Below are positions 26,821 to 36,634 of a DNA stretch of 64,000 nucleotides, piece after piece. Both the position numbers and the translations under genes were made by a program. The notes under the pieces are model-generated. The model made no database searches and was not told the origin of the DNA. It was given only the letters and a program-made list of their open reading frames with translations. The stretch's first letter is position 1. Each line of letters opens with the position of its first letter. Origin of the DNA: Leuconostoc gelidum subsp. gelidum KCTC 3527 (GTDB lineage: Bacteria > Bacillota > Bacilli > Lactobacillales > Lactobacillaceae); the NCBI RefSeq assembly GCF_000166715.1, contig NZ_AEMI01000038.1, forward strand, positions 1-64,000, written 5' to 3'.

Positions 26821-28056
26821 TTAGGTTGACTGATGTTCTAAATGACGTGTTGATACGTTAAATGATATTGCGTTGATGATGATAATAATAGTACAGAAAA
26901 TAAATATACCACGATAATCAAATAGGCTTGCAATTAATGCACCAAACATAGGTCCCATGACCGATCCTAGCGATTGAAAACTTTGATTATAACTAAATAT
27001 GCGACTTGTCATTTCAGTAGGCGAGTTTTTTGCTAACAAAGTTTGAATTGCGGGTAACATTGTGGCATCACTAATACCAACTAAAAAACGAAAAAACATC
27101 AGCATACTAATACTTGTGACAAATGCTGTTGGTAGAAAGGCAATAACAGCTATCATAAAACCAATTTTAATCATACGATCGGTACCTAAATGGTCACCGA
27201 TACGGCCAAAAGGTGGAGCCGCTATAACGGTTGCAATACCGGGCATGGCAGCAACCATACCAGCAATAAAAGTAGTATTTGAGGCATTATGCATTAATTC
27301 ACGAACAAACAAACTAATAATCGGATTGATGGCTGTATTCACAGTTTGAACTAACATGGTTGTCACAAACAGACCAATAATCAATTGCTTATTTGGTATA
27401 TGTGCCCAGAGATATTTGGTCGAAGCATTGGCAATGCGGGGCGTTGATATATGAGGTGTTTCTTTGACTAAAAATAATGTCAGTAAGAATACTAGAAACA
27501 AAATAATACCAGTGATATGAAAAGACGTACGGTAACTAAAAAAAGTAGCTAAAGTACCGCCAAACAAAGGGCCAATTAAATTGCCTGCAGTCATTCCGGT
27601 GACTAAAATACTCAGTGCTTTACCTGCATGTTTTTTAGGTGTTTGGGTAGCAACAAGTGCATTAGCATTTGATATAAATCCGCCCATGCCGCCCTGCAGT
27701 GCTCGTAAAAAGAGCAGTTGCCACACATTTGTCACATTGCCCATTAAAAATAGCACAATTGACATACCAAGTGCAGCCCGTAATAGCATTAATTTTCGAC
27801 CTTTTCTGTCAGCGAGTTTGCCCCAAAAAGGTGACACAATTGCTGTCACAAGAAATGATATGGCAAATACAGCACCAGAGTAAAAACTCAATTGATTTTT
27901 GCTGAAAGTGCCTAGCGTATCAATGTACAGTGATAAAAATGGCATAACTTCACTTAGAGCAACGCCAGTCATAAACACACCGAACCAAAGAACAAAAACA
28001 TTCTGTTGCCAAAGTGGTTCAGACTCATCTAATGTGGTGTTATAATCTTCAGACAT
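26821..28056 (-). CDS. MFS multidrug-type efflux transporter
   Basis: 411 residues with about 12 hydrophobic helices. The loop 2-3 signature GKLADRKGRKLMLLRAALG and its repeat in the second half (FGRIGDHLGTDRMIKIG) mark the major facilitator superfamily, drug:H+ antiporter 1 type. Substrate is unknown. The frame can start at 28062, but the ATG at 28056 has AAGGAA at proper distance while the upstream ATG is too close. It stands alone between two transcription units and shares a terminator with the pyrR operon. Confidence 0.87.
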   Translation of the reverse strand: MSEDYNTTLDESEPLWQQNVFVLWFGVFMTGVALSEVMPFLSLYIDTLGTFSKNQLSFYSGAVFAISFLVTAIVSPFWGKLADRKGRKLMLLRAALGMSIVLFLMGNVTNVWQLLFLRALQGGMGGFISNANALVATQTPKKHAGKALSILVTGMTAGNLIGPLFGGTLATFFSYRTSFHITGIILFLVFLLTLFLVKETPHISTPRIANASTKYLWAHIPNKQLIIGLFVTTMLVQTVNTAINPIISLFVRELMHNASNTTFIAGMVAAMPGIATVIAAPPFGRIGDHLGTDRMIKIGFMIAVIAFLPTAFVTSISMLMFFRFLVGISDATMLPAIQTLLAKNSPTEMTSRIFSYNQSFQSLGSVMGPMFGALIASLFDYRGIFIFCTIIIIINAISFNVSTRHLEHQST

Positions 28057-28132
28057 TTGCATATTCCTTCTTAAAAAATGATACTACTAGTTTATGCTTA
28101 TTTATGAAAATATGCACACTCTAAGACTGGCC

Positions 28133-28161
28133 TTGTGAAAATATTAAAATTTTATTATAAT
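28133..28161 (+). promoter_or_regulatory. rsh promoter
   Basis: TTGTGA (28133-28138) and TATAAT (28156-28161) are separated by 17 nt. Transcription from about 28168 would give a leader of about 125 nt. Confidence 0.65.
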
Positions 28162-28187
28162 TAAATTACGCATAAAAAGCGTCATAA

Positions 28188-28292
28188 GGCACACTGCGGT
28201 TTTTAAAATAGCAATGTGTCTTCCGGAATATATGAAGGGAAATATGTTTACTGACGCCATACCATGGTTGTCTAAGTGACATACTTGAAAAT
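28188..28292 (+). promoter_or_regulatory. Structured rsh leader with hairpin between SD and start
   Basis: GGCACACTGC (28188-28197) pairs imperfectly with GCAATGTGTC (28211-28220). The SD AAGGGA (28235-28240) then precedes a long imperfect hairpin from 28243 to 28283 (core CCAT-ACC-ATGG), leaving 9 nt to the rsh ATG. An 11-codon frame (ATG 28244 to TGA 28277-28279) with ideal SD spacing lies inside that hairpin. Confidence 0.6.
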
Positions 28293-30530
28293 ATGGCAAA
28301 AACAAAAAAATATACAGGCGAAGAAGTACTGACCTTAGTTGGGCAATACATGTCTGACGCAGATACTGCAAAAGTTAAGGCTGCATATGAATGGGCATCA
28401 GATTTACATAAGGAACAGTCGCGTAAATCGGGCGAACCCTATATTATTCATCCCATTCAAGTCGCTGGTATTTTAGCTGAATTAAAGATGGACACGGCGA
28501 CTGTCATATCTGGTTATTTACATGATGTTGTTGAAGACACGCCAGCAACACTTGCAGATGTTGAATCAAAATTTGGCGAAACAATTAGCCAAATTATTGA
28601 TGGCGTCACTAAAATTAGTAAGATTCAGTACAAGAATTCACAGGAGCAACTTGCAGAAAACCATCGTAAATTACTTTTGGCGATGTCAAAGGACATTCGT
28701 GTTATTATTGTTAAGCTAGCTGACAGATTGCATAATATGCGAACTTTAGGTGCATTACGTGAGGAAAAACAATATCGTATTGCGAGTGAAACATTAGATA
28801 TTTACGCGCCATTGGCCGATCGATTAGGTATTAGTACAATTAAATGGGAACTTGAGGATTTGTCTTTAAGTTATTTAAATCAGGGGAAATATCATAGTAT
28901 TGCATCACGAATGAATATGAAACGTGACGAACGTATTAGATATGTACAAGAAGCAGTTTCTGAAATTGAAACAGCCATTCAAGAGCTTGAATTACAGCAT
29001 ATCGATGTTTACGGTCGACCAAAACATATTTATTCAATCTATCGTAAAATGACGGATAAACATAAAGCTTTTGAAGAAATCTACGATTTATCTGCGGTAC
29101 GAGTCTTGACAGAAACAATTCCAGATACATATGCTGTACTTGGTGCGATTCATTCAAAGTGGATGCCTTTGCCCGGTCGATTCAAAGATTATATTGCGTT
29201 GCCAAAAGCAAATGGCTATCAAAGTTTGCATACCACGGTGATTGGCCCAGGGGGTCGACCACTAGAAGTACAAATTAGAACACATACGATGCATGAAGTG
29301 GCTGAATTTGGTGTGGCAGCACACTGGGCTTATAAGCAAAATAAAGGTGTCAATAAAGAAGTAAAAATTAATGATCATAGCCAACAAGCATTAAATGTGA
29401 TCCAAGGTATTTTAGAGTTACAAGAAGATGCGAAAAATGCTGAAGATTTCATGGATGGAGTTCAAGGTGATTTATTTAGTGACCGTGTATACGCATTTAC
29501 ACCACGGGGAGATGTTTTTGAGTTAGCTAAAGGCGCAGGACCGCTTGATATGGCTTTTTCAATTCATACAAATGTTGGGATTAAAACAACGGGCGCAAAA
29601 ATCAACGGGCGAATTGTGCCGCTTGATTATAAAATCAAAACTGGCGACATTATTGAAATTATTACAAGTACATCCGCGAAACCGAGTCGAGATTGGTTAG
29701 ATTTGGTGTCAACACGTCGTGCACGTAATAAAATCAAACAATATTTCAAACAATTAGATCGTGATGACAATATTGAAGCAGGGCGAGAATTAGTATCACG
29801 AAATTTGCGTGATACAGGATTTAGTGCGATAAATATTCTATCAACAGAGAATTTAGTTAAAACAGCTGAGGTACTACATTATCATTCATACGATGATATG
29901 TTCGCAGCAATTGGTTATGGTGATGTTGCAGTTCCTGGGGTTGTGAACAAGTTGACCGAGGGCATTCGTGAGGCAAAACAAGAAGCTGAAACAGCTGAAT
30001 TACAGCGCGAATTACTTGAGGAAGGACATGAAATTAAGCGTGGTGAAACAGCATTAACACAACGTCAAAAAGGCTCAGCAGATGATATTGTGATTGCTGG
30101 TGTTGATAATCTTTTAATCCGCTTGGGCCGCTGTTGCACACCTGTTCCAGGTGATCAAGTGATAGGTTATATTACAAAAGGACGTGGTATTTCTGTTCAC
30201 CGCGTTGGTTGTCCGAATATTCGTGCGGCAGAAACACAGGGACAACGACTGGTTGATGTACAATGGGAAAATGAAGAGGGTTTGAAACCTAATTATGATG
30301 CTGATTTGACAGTTCACGGCGAAAATCGTAATGGTTTACTTAATGATGTTTTACGTGCTGTTAATGGGCGCACACGATTTGTGAATTCGGTTAATGGACA
30401 TGTGACAAAAAATGGCATGGCGCAGGTATCATTGTCACTGGGTGTCAAAAATAGTATGCAACTCAATGGTATTATGGATGCACTAAATACACTACCTGCG
30501 GTTTATGATGTTGAGCGAACTTTTCACTAA
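28293..30530 (+). CDS. rsh: Bifunctional (p)ppGpp synthetase/hydrolase
   Basis: 745 residues, the Rel/SpoT layout. The HD hydrolase domain keeps YLHDVVEDT (about 77-85) and ADRLHNMRT. The synthetase domain has GRPKHIYSIYRKM and YDLSAVRVL with the catalytic region, followed by TGS (VYAFTPRGDVFELAKG), a zinc-finger-like region (RLGRCCTPVPGDQVIG, HRVGCPN) and a C-terminal ACT domain. Both activities should be present, controlling the stringent response on the ribosome. dtd follows 96 nt downstream, a conserved neighbour in Firmicutes. Its translation start depends on an unusual leader. Confidence 0.95.
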   Translation: MAKTKKYTGEEVLTLVGQYMSDADTAKVKAAYEWASDLHKEQSRKSGEPYIIHPIQVAGILAELKMDTATVISGYLHDVVEDTPATLADVESKFGETISQIIDGVTKISKIQYKNSQEQLAENHRKLLLAMSKDIRVIIVKLADRLHNMRTLGALREEKQYRIASETLDIYAPLADRLGISTIKWELEDLSLSYLNQGKYHSIASRMNMKRDERIRYVQEAVSEIETAIQELELQHIDVYGRPKHIYSIYRKMTDKHKAFEEIYDLSAVRVLTETIPDTYAVLGAIHSKWMPLPGRFKDYIALPKANGYQSLHTTVIGPGGRPLEVQIRTHTMHEVAEFGVAAHWAYKQNKGVNKEVKINDHSQQALNVIQGILELQEDAKNAEDFMDGVQGDLFSDRVYAFTPRGDVFELAKGAGPLDMAFSIHTNVGIKTTGAKINGRIVPLDYKIKTGDIIEIITSTSAKPSRDWLDLVSTRRARNKIKQYFKQLDRDDNIEAGRELVSRNLRDTGFSAINILSTENLVKTAEVLHYHSYDDMFAAIGYGDVAVPGVVNKLTEGIREAKQEAETAELQRELLEEGHEIKRGETALTQRQKGSADDIVIAGVDNLLIRLGRCCTPVPGDQVIGYITKGRGISVHRVGCPNIRAAETQGQRLVDVQWENEEGLKPNYDADLTVHGENRNGLLNDVLRAVNGRTRFVNSVNGHVTKNGMAQVSLSLGVKNSMQLNGIMDALNTLPAVYDVERTFH

Positions 30531-30626
30531 AATTAATGAACAATTTTGATGTAAGTATTATTTGCGCTGTATGATTTGGTAAAAAGTCTTTTGGTAGATA
30601 GCATTGTAAAAAATATAGGGATAAAA

Positions 30627-31073
30627 ATGAAAATAGTATTACAACGTGTGACACAGGCATGTGTGAGTATTGATGGTAATAAAATTGGTGAAATTAATCA
30701 TGGATTCGTACTGTTTGTTGGTGTGGCAGATGAAGATAGTCAATTAGAAATTGATTATCTTGTTCGAAAAATCAGTCAATTACGTGTCTTCGAAGATGAT
30801 AATGAGCGGATGAATTTAAGTATTCAAGATATAAATGGCGCCATATTGTCTATTTCACAGTTCACATTATTTGCCAACACCAAAAAAGGTAATCGACCCA
30901 GCTTTACTGATGCTGGAGCCCCAGTATTTGCATCGCTTATGTATGATCATTTTAATGAATCGTTACGTGCAAGTGGTTTATCGGTCATAACTGGTGAATT
31001 TGGTGCTAATATGCAGGTATCATTGGTTAATGATGGACCAGTTACGATATTATTTGATACAGCACATCAATAA
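30627..31073 (+). CDS. dtd: D-aminoacyl-tRNA deacylase
   Basis: 148 residues. It removes D-amino acids wrongly attached to tRNA. The family start [17 protein letters not shown], the substrate motif SQFTLFA and the GNRPSF motif are intact. The frame is open from 30576, but the ATG at 30627 follows TAGGGA and gives the standard N-terminus. It ends inside the bidirectional terminator shared with plsY. Confidence 0.94.
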   Translation: MKIVLQRVTQACVSIDGNKIGEINHGFVLFVGVADEDSQLEIDYLVRKISQLRVFEDDNERMNLSIQDINGAILSISQFTLFANTKKGNRPSFTDAGAPVFASLMYDHFNESLRASGLSVITGEFGANMQVSLVNDGPVTILFDTAHQ

Positions 31074-31107
31074 AAAATGGTACTTGCATAAGCAAATACC
31101 ATTTTTT
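31072..31107 (+). terminator. Bidirectional terminator between dtd and plsY
   Basis: AAAAAATGGTA-c-TTGC and GCAA-a-TACCATTTTTT form a 15-bp stem with one A-C mismatch and an ATAA loop; both ends have A/T runs. Confidence 0.85.
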
Positions 31108-31723
31108 ATTGATGTCTATTTTGACGAATACTATTGTATAAACCAAATGGCACTGTACTTTCCGTACCGCTTTTAATGCGAGAAATATTCGAACGGTGTC
31201 GATAAAAAACAAATATAGTTAATATAATAGTGACAATTGTTAAGACTAAGTCATGATAAAATAATGAGGCAAAAACTGCGAAACTAAAACTAATCATAGC
31301 ACTCATCGAAACCATTGATGTTAGTAGTAATACTAAAATAAATACACTGACGGCTAAAATGAAAAAATATGGGTTATAGGCTAACAGAATGCCAGCGGAT
31401 GTTGCAACGGCCTTACCACCTTTAAATTTGAGCCAAATTGAAAATGTATGACCAATAATGGCAGCAACACCAACTAACATTGGATTAATGTTACTGTTGA
31501 ATAATAGAGGTAATAGGCCAGCTGCAGTACCTTTTAATAAATCAAGTACCAATGTTACAATTCCGGCTGCAGTGCCAAGAACACGAAATGAATTTGTTGT
31601 ACCGACATTACCAGACCCTTCATCTCGAATATCCTTATGGTAAAATAATTTACCAATCCAAAATCCGGGCATTAGAGATCCAAGTAAATAAGAGAAAACG
31701 AACATTAATATCGTTGAAAACAT
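31106..31723 (-). CDS. plsY: Glycerol-3-phosphate acyltransferase PlsY
   Basis: 205 residues with five hydrophobic helices. It uses acyl phosphate to acylate glycerol-3-phosphate, the first step of phosphatidic acid synthesis in the membrane. Motifs seen: the N-terminal YLLGSLMPGFWIGK, DEGSGNVGTTNSFRVLG and FKGGKAVATSAG, the last two being the PlsY substrate-binding loops. GAGGAG precedes the ATG on the reverse strand. It is divergent from parE, as is usual in lactobacilli. Confidence 0.93.
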   Translation of the reverse strand: MFSTILMFVFSYLLGSLMPGFWIGKLFYHKDIRDEGSGNVGTTNSFRVLGTAAGIVTLVLDLLKGTAAGLLPLLFNSNINPMLVGVAAIIGHTFSIWLKFKGGKAVATSAGILLAYNPYFFILAVSVFILVLLLTSMVSMSAMISFSFAVFASLFYHDLVLTIVTIILTIFVFYRHRSNISRIKSGTESTVPFGLYNSIRQNRHQ

Positions 31724-31821
31724 GATTTAAACTCCTCATATTGATGCGTTAGCATAAATTTAATTTTAGCATAAAAATAGATAGTAGAGGGGGTGACTTA
31801 ATCAAATTAAAATATTTATAC

Positions 31822-31850
31822 TTGTCAGAATGCATTTTTTCATCTATGAT
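31822..31850 (+). promoter_or_regulatory. parE promoter
   Basis: TTGTCA (31822-31827), 17-nt spacer, TATGAT (31845-31850). A palindrome ATCTAT-N6-ATAGAT (31842-31859) covers the -10 and the start region and could be an operator. Confidence 0.6.
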
Positions 31851-31925
31851 AATATAGATTGACGCGTGATGATGAACAATTATTGTTGTCGTGTGTGTAT
31901 GAAATTAAGAAAGATATGAGTATTC

Positions 31926-33998
31926 ATGGCAGAAAAAAACCATTATGATTCAGATTCAATAAAAATTTTAGAAGGACTTGAGGCAGTTCGTAAACGTCCA
32001 GGGATGTATATTGGCTCAACAGATGGCCGTGGTTTGCATCACCTAGTTTATGAAATTGTCGATAACGCCGTTGATGAGGCTTTAGGCGGTTATGGTCATG
32101 ACATTCGGGTGACAATTCACGAAAATAATGCCATTACTGTGCAGGATTTTGGCCGTGGTATGCCTGTTGGTATGCACGAGTCTGGCAAACCAACGCCTGA
32201 AGTTATTTTGACTGTGCTGCATGCTGGTGGTAAATTTGGTCAGGGTGGTTATGCGACATCTGGGGGATTGCATGGCGTTGGTTCTTCAGTTGTTAATGCC
32301 TTATCGGAAAGCTTACAAGTGACAATTGTTCGTGATGGACACAAGTGGCAAGAAGATTTTATTAAAGGTGGACAGCCTGTAGGCACGTTACGCGATTTAG
32401 GTGTGACCAAAGAGTCTAGTGGCACAAAAGTAACCTTTAAACCAGATGCAACTATTTTTAGCTCTACGGTTTATAAATATGATACTTTGTCTGAACGATT
32501 GCGTGAATCAGCCTTTTTGATGTCAGGTGTTAAATTCAGTTTGACTGATGAACGGGTAAAGCCAAAAAGAGTTGAAGAGTATCATTATGAAAAGGGCCTA
32601 GAGGCTTTTGTTGGTTTTTTGAACGAAGAAAAAGAAACCATTGGCTCAATTATGACGTTTGAAGGACAGCAAGATGGTATTGCTGTTGAAGTAGCTGCGC
32701 AATATAATGATGGTTACTCAGAAACATTATTATCGTTTGTTAACAATGTACGTACGCAAGACGGTGGGACACATGAAGTTGGCTTCCGTACAGCATGGAC
32801 TAAAGCGTTTAACGAATATGCTAGGAAAGTTAACCTATTAAAAGAAAAAGATAAAAATCTTGAAGGTACCGATGTTAGAGAAGGATTAGCAGCTGTTATT
32901 TCATTGCGTGTGCCGGAACAATTTTTGCAATTTGAGGGTCAGACTAAAGGCAAATTAGGAACACCAGAAGCACGTGGTATAGTTGATGCTGTTGTTAATG
33001 AGACTTTAGGTCGATTTTTAATGGAAAATGGTGATTTTGGTCAAAATCTCATTCGAAAGGCAATTCGAGCACGTGAGGCACGTGAAGCTGCACGTAAAGC
33101 ACGTGACGAAAGTCGAACAGGCAAGACAAAAGGTCAAAAGGATCGCCTATTGTCGGGTAAATTAGCACCGGCGCAGTCAAAGAATGCTGAACATAATGAA
33201 TTATTTTTGGTGGAAGGTGACTCTGCCGGTGGTTCAGCCAAGCAAGGTCGCGATCGTAAGTTCCAAGCAATTTTACCGTTACGTGGTAAAGTTTTAAACA
33301 CAGAAAAAGCAAAGCTCGCTGATATCTTGAAAAATGAAGAGATTTCAACGCTGATTTACGCTATAGGTGGTGGTGTTGGAACAGATTTTAAGGTTGCTGA
33401 TACTGCATTTAGCAAAGTCATTATTATGACTGATGCTGATGATGATGGGGCGCATATACAGACATTGCTTTTAACTTTCTTTTACAAGTATATGAGACCA
33501 TTAATTGAAGCAGGCCGAGTTTATATTGCTTTACCACCATTGTATCGTGTTAAATATGCGTCAAAGAAGTTTGATGATAAGTTTGCATGGACAAACGACG
33601 AACTAGAAACGATAACAAATCAAAATGATGCCCGTTATGAATTAACGCGTTTTAAAGGATTGGGTGAAATGAATGCACCATTATTGTGGGAAACGACAAT
33701 GGATCCTGAATCACGTACGTTGATTCGTGTTAAAATTGATGATGCTGTGCTTGCTGAAAAGCGCGTGACAACCTTGATGGGCGATAAAGTTGAACCACGT
33801 CGTGAGTGGATTGAAGCAAACGTCCACTTTACGTTAGATGAAGCGGGTTCAATATTGGATACAGTTGAAGGTTATGACAGTAATGCAAGTGATATTTTCG
33901 AAAAAGTACGTAACCATGAAAATACAGATTCAGTTGTAAGCAATGACACAAAAACAAGTGCACCCGTAATTACAACGTGGCAAAAAGGCGATAAATAA
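31926..33998 (+). CDS. parE: DNA topoisomerase IV subunit B
   Basis: 690 residues. GHKL ATPase domain (EIVDNAVDEA, DFGRGMPVG, GGLHGVGSSVVNAL), transducer domain, then the TOPRIM part with EGDSAGGSAKQGRDR, PLRGKVLNTE and the DADDDGAHI metal site. Pairing with parC 149 nt downstream, and plsY upstream, identifies it as ParE, not GyrB. It decatenates daughter chromosomes. The start context is weak (AAGAAAG, 12 nt), and an overlapping out-of-frame ATG lies at 31917. The C-terminal 30 residues are a polar tail. Confidence 0.94.
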   Translation: MAEKNHYDSDSIKILEGLEAVRKRPGMYIGSTDGRGLHHLVYEIVDNAVDEALGGYGHDIRVTIHENNAITVQDFGRGMPVGMHESGKPTPEVILTVLHAGGKFGQGGYATSGGLHGVGSSVVNALSESLQVTIVRDGHKWQEDFIKGGQPVGTLRDLGVTKESSGTKVTFKPDATIFSSTVYKYDTLSERLRESAFLMSGVKFSLTDERVKPKRVEEYHYEKGLEAFVGFLNEEKETIGSIMTFEGQQDGIAVEVAAQYNDGYSETLLSFVNNVRTQDGGTHEVGFRTAWTKAFNEYARKVNLLKEKDKNLEGTDVREGLAAVISLRVPEQFLQFEGQTKGKLGTPEARGIVDAVVNETLGRFLMENGDFGQNLIRKAIRAREAREAARKARDESRTGKTKGQKDRLLSGKLAPAQSKNAEHNELFLVEGDSAGGSAKQGRDRKFQAILPLRGKVLNTEKAKLADILKNEEISTLIYAIGGGVGTDFKVADTAFSKVIIMTDADDDGAHIQTLLLTFFYKYMRPLIEAGRVYIALPPLYRVKYASKKFDDKFAWTNDELETITNQNDARYELTRFKGLGEMNAPLLWETTMDPESRTLIRVKIDDAVLAEKRVTTLMGDKVEPRREWIEANVHFTLDEAGSILDTVEGYDSNASDIFEKVRNHENTDSVVSNDTKTSAPVITTWQKGDK

Positions 33999-34056
33999 TC
34001 ATCTTGTTGTATGTTAAACGACTTTAACGGTGAGACATTAATCTGACTAGATATTG

Positions 34057-34086
34057 AAATACCGTGTACAATTGTATACGGTATTT
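34057..34086 (+). repeat. Perfect-looking hairpin between parE and parC
   Basis: AAATACCGTGTACA and TGTATACGGTATTT form a 14-bp stem with one G-U and almost no loop. No T-run follows, so it is not a standard terminator; it may be an RNA-processing or stability element within the parEC transcript. Confidence 0.6.
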
Positions 34087-34104
34087 GCGTAGTAATTTTA
34101 TTTT

Positions 34105-34147
34105 GAAAGGAAATGTGTCTATTTAGTAATAATAGGCAATCATATAT
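34105..34147 (+). promoter_or_regulatory. SD and start of parC separated by a hairpin
   Basis: GAAAGGA (34105-34111) is 36 nt from the ATG. TGTCTATT (34116-34123) pairs with AATAGGCA (34131-34138), 8 bp with one G-U and a 7-nt loop, leaving 9 nt to the ATG. A three-codon frame (GTG TCT ATT TAG) lies at 34115-34126. Confidence 0.6.
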
Positions 34148-36586
34148 ATGGCAGATCGTATAACTGAACTTTCACTCGAATCAGTGATGGGCGAGCGCTT
34201 CGGGCGTTATTCAAAATATATTATTCAAGAACGTGCATTACCGGATATTCGTGATGGTTTAAAACCCGTACAACGACGTATTTTATTTGCGATGGATCAG
34301 GATGGCAATACTTTTGATCATCCTTATCGTAAATCAGCAAAATCAGTTGGTAATGTCATGGGTAATTTTCATCCTCACGGTGACTCATCAATTTATGAAG
34401 CAATGGTTCGATTATCACAAAACTGGAAAGTACGCGAGCCATTAATTGATATGAACGGTAACAATGGTTCGGTTGATAATGACCCAGCGGCGGCCATGCG
34501 TTATACTGAGGCGCGCCTGTCAAAAATTGCTGGGGAGATGATGACAGACTTAGGTCAAGAAACTGTTGATATGGTTTTAAATTTTGATGACACGACCTAC
34601 GAACCTACTGTCTTACCATCACGAGTTTTGAGTTTGTTTATTAATGGGGCCACTGGAATTTCGGCAGGCTATGCGACAGAAATTCCGCCACACAATTTAA
34701 AAGAAATAAATGGTGCTTTAACATATTTGCTTGATCATCCGGAAGCACCTTTGTCTGCGTTAATGCGTTATGTTAAAGGACCAGACTTTCCAACAGGTGG
34801 CATTATACAAGGCCTTGATGGTATTAAAAAAGCTTATAAAACTGGTCGCGGTAAAATTGTGGTTCGTGCCAAAACAGCCATTTCAGAAATTAAGGGTGGC
34901 AAAAAGAAAATTGAAATTACCGAATTACCTTATGAAGTTGTGAAATCGAATTTAGTAGCAAAAATTGATGGTATTCGATTGAATAAAGAAGTTGCTGGCA
35001 TATCTGAAGTTCGTGATGAGTCTGATCGAGAAGGTATGTCCGTTGTTATTGAACTTAATAAAGATGTTAATGCTGCAGGTATATTGACTTATTTATTCAA
35101 AAAAACAGATTTGCAAATTTCTTACAATTTTAATATGGTGGCAATTCATGATCAGAGGCCCGTTCATGTGAGCCTGAAACAAGGTCTGGAAGCCTTCTTG
35201 AACTTTCGTAAAGAAGTCGTGTTGAAACGGTCATCATATGAATTAGCGAAAGCGCAGGCACGTCAACATATTGTTGAAGGTTTAATTCGTATGTTGTCGA
35301 TATTAGATGAAGTTGTGGCGACGATTCGCGCCTCAAAAAATCGAAAAGATGCCACACAAAATTTGATTAATAGCTATCAGTTCACACAACCTCAGGCAGA
35401 AGCAATTGTTACATTACAATTGTATCGTTTGACGAACACAGATGTGACACAGTTAGAAGAAGAATTTGCGACACTTGCGGCTAAAATTGTGCGTTTGAAT
35501 TTAATTATTAATGAATCATCAGCCTTAAACGATGTCATACGTGCCGAAATTGCAGAAATTACAACAACATATCGTTCACCACGCCGATCAGAAATTGAAG
35601 CAGAGGTTGAAAACCTTGTCATTGATTCAGCTATTACTATTGCTGAAGAGGATGTACAAGTACTAGTTTCGCGAAATGGCTACTATAAACGTGCATCATT
35701 ACGGTCTTACAAAGCCTCAGATTCTGATAATGGTTTGGCTGAGGATGATTTAGCTATCTTTGAAGGTCAACTCAATACAACGCAACATTTGTTTATGTTT
35801 ACTAACAAAGGTAATATTATTTATCGGCCAGTCCATGAATTACCAGATTCGAAATGGAAAGATACTGGCGAGCATTTTTCACAGCAACTGTCAAATTGGC
35901 ATGTAGATGAGTTTGTGATTAAAGTTATTGCTATTGACAACCTTGAGCAAGAAGGTGCGTTTACAGTTGTGACTAATGATGGCTTTATCAAACAGACAAT
36001 ATTAAGTGATATGTTACCGAAAGCTTACAAGAAAAAAACGAGCATGGCAATTAAGCTTAAGACAGACAATAGTTATGTCGTTGGTATCGCTTATTTCAAA
36101 CAAGTCAAGCAACAAGAGGTTTTGCTGTTATCTCACGATGGTGTGGGTCTGCGATTTAAAGTAACAGATGTACCAGAAATTGGGCCACGTACGGCTGGTG
36201 TCAAATCAATGGACCTACGGGGGACTGATACTATTATGGCAGCATTGTTTATTACAAATGACTCACAGCAAGTGGCAATTGTAGCTAATAATGGCGCGTT
36301 TAAATACATGTCAGTTTCAGAAATTAATCGTTCAAAACGTGCAAATAAAGGACTATTAATTTTCACACAAAAAAAGACGGTTGCTTATCATGTTGCTACA
36401 GCGACTATTTTTGAGGCTCATGAGACAGCGCTGGAAATTTTGACAACACGTTGGCAAGTTCAAGAGCTGCAGTTAAGCGACTATCATCCATCACAACGCA
36501 TTGGTAATGGACAATATGTTGTCGATGTTAAGAAGAATGGGACACCTTGGTTGATTAAACCGTTATCGATTCATGCGACAAAATAA
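34148..36586 (+). CDS. parC: DNA topoisomerase IV subunit A
   Basis: 812 residues. The DNA breakage-reunion domain has HPHGDSSIYEAMVRLSQ (fluoroquinolone-determining region, unmutated-looking S and E) and the active tyrosine in AAMRYTEARLS (about residue 121). A coiled-coil tower follows, then a C-terminal beta-pinwheel with weak repeats (SRNGYYKRAS, TNKGNIIYRP, TNDGFIKQT). It acts with ParE. No SD is near the ATG; see the leader entry. Confidence 0.95.
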   Translation: MADRITELSLESVMGERFGRYSKYIIQERALPDIRDGLKPVQRRILFAMDQDGNTFDHPYRKSAKSVGNVMGNFHPHGDSSIYEAMVRLSQNWKVREPLIDMNGNNGSVDNDPAAAMRYTEARLSKIAGEMMTDLGQETVDMVLNFDDTTYEPTVLPSRVLSLFINGATGISAGYATEIPPHNLKEINGALTYLLDHPEAPLSALMRYVKGPDFPTGGIIQGLDGIKKAYKTGRGKIVVRAKTAISEIKGGKKKIEITELPYEVVKSNLVAKIDGIRLNKEVAGISEVRDESDREGMSVVIELNKDVNAAGILTYLFKKTDLQISYNFNMVAIHDQRPVHVSLKQGLEAFLNFRKEVVLKRSSYELAKAQARQHIVEGLIRMLSILDEVVATIRASKNRKDATQNLINSYQFTQPQAEAIVTLQLYRLTNTDVTQLEEEFATLAAKIVRLNLIINESSALNDVIRAEIAEITTTYRSPRRSEIEAEVENLVIDSAITIAEEDVQVLVSRNGYYKRASLRSYKASDSDNGLAEDDLAIFEGQLNTTQHLFMFTNKGNIIYRPVHELPDSKWKDTGEHFSQQLSNWHVDEFVIKVIAIDNLEQEGAFTVVTNDGFIKQTILSDMLPKAYKKKTSMAIKLKTDNSYVVGIAYFKQVKQQEVLLLSHDGVGLRFKVTDVPEIGPRTAGVKSMDLRGTDTIMAALFITNDSQQVAIVANNGAFKYMSVSEINRSKRANKGLLIFTQKKTVAYHVATATIFEAHETALEILTTRWQVQELQLSDYHPSQRIGNGQYVVDVKKNGTPWLIKPLSIHATK

Positions 36587-36634
36587 GCTTTTTTTGCTAA
36601 AATAGACTTATAAACTTTTAGGAGATACGAACGA

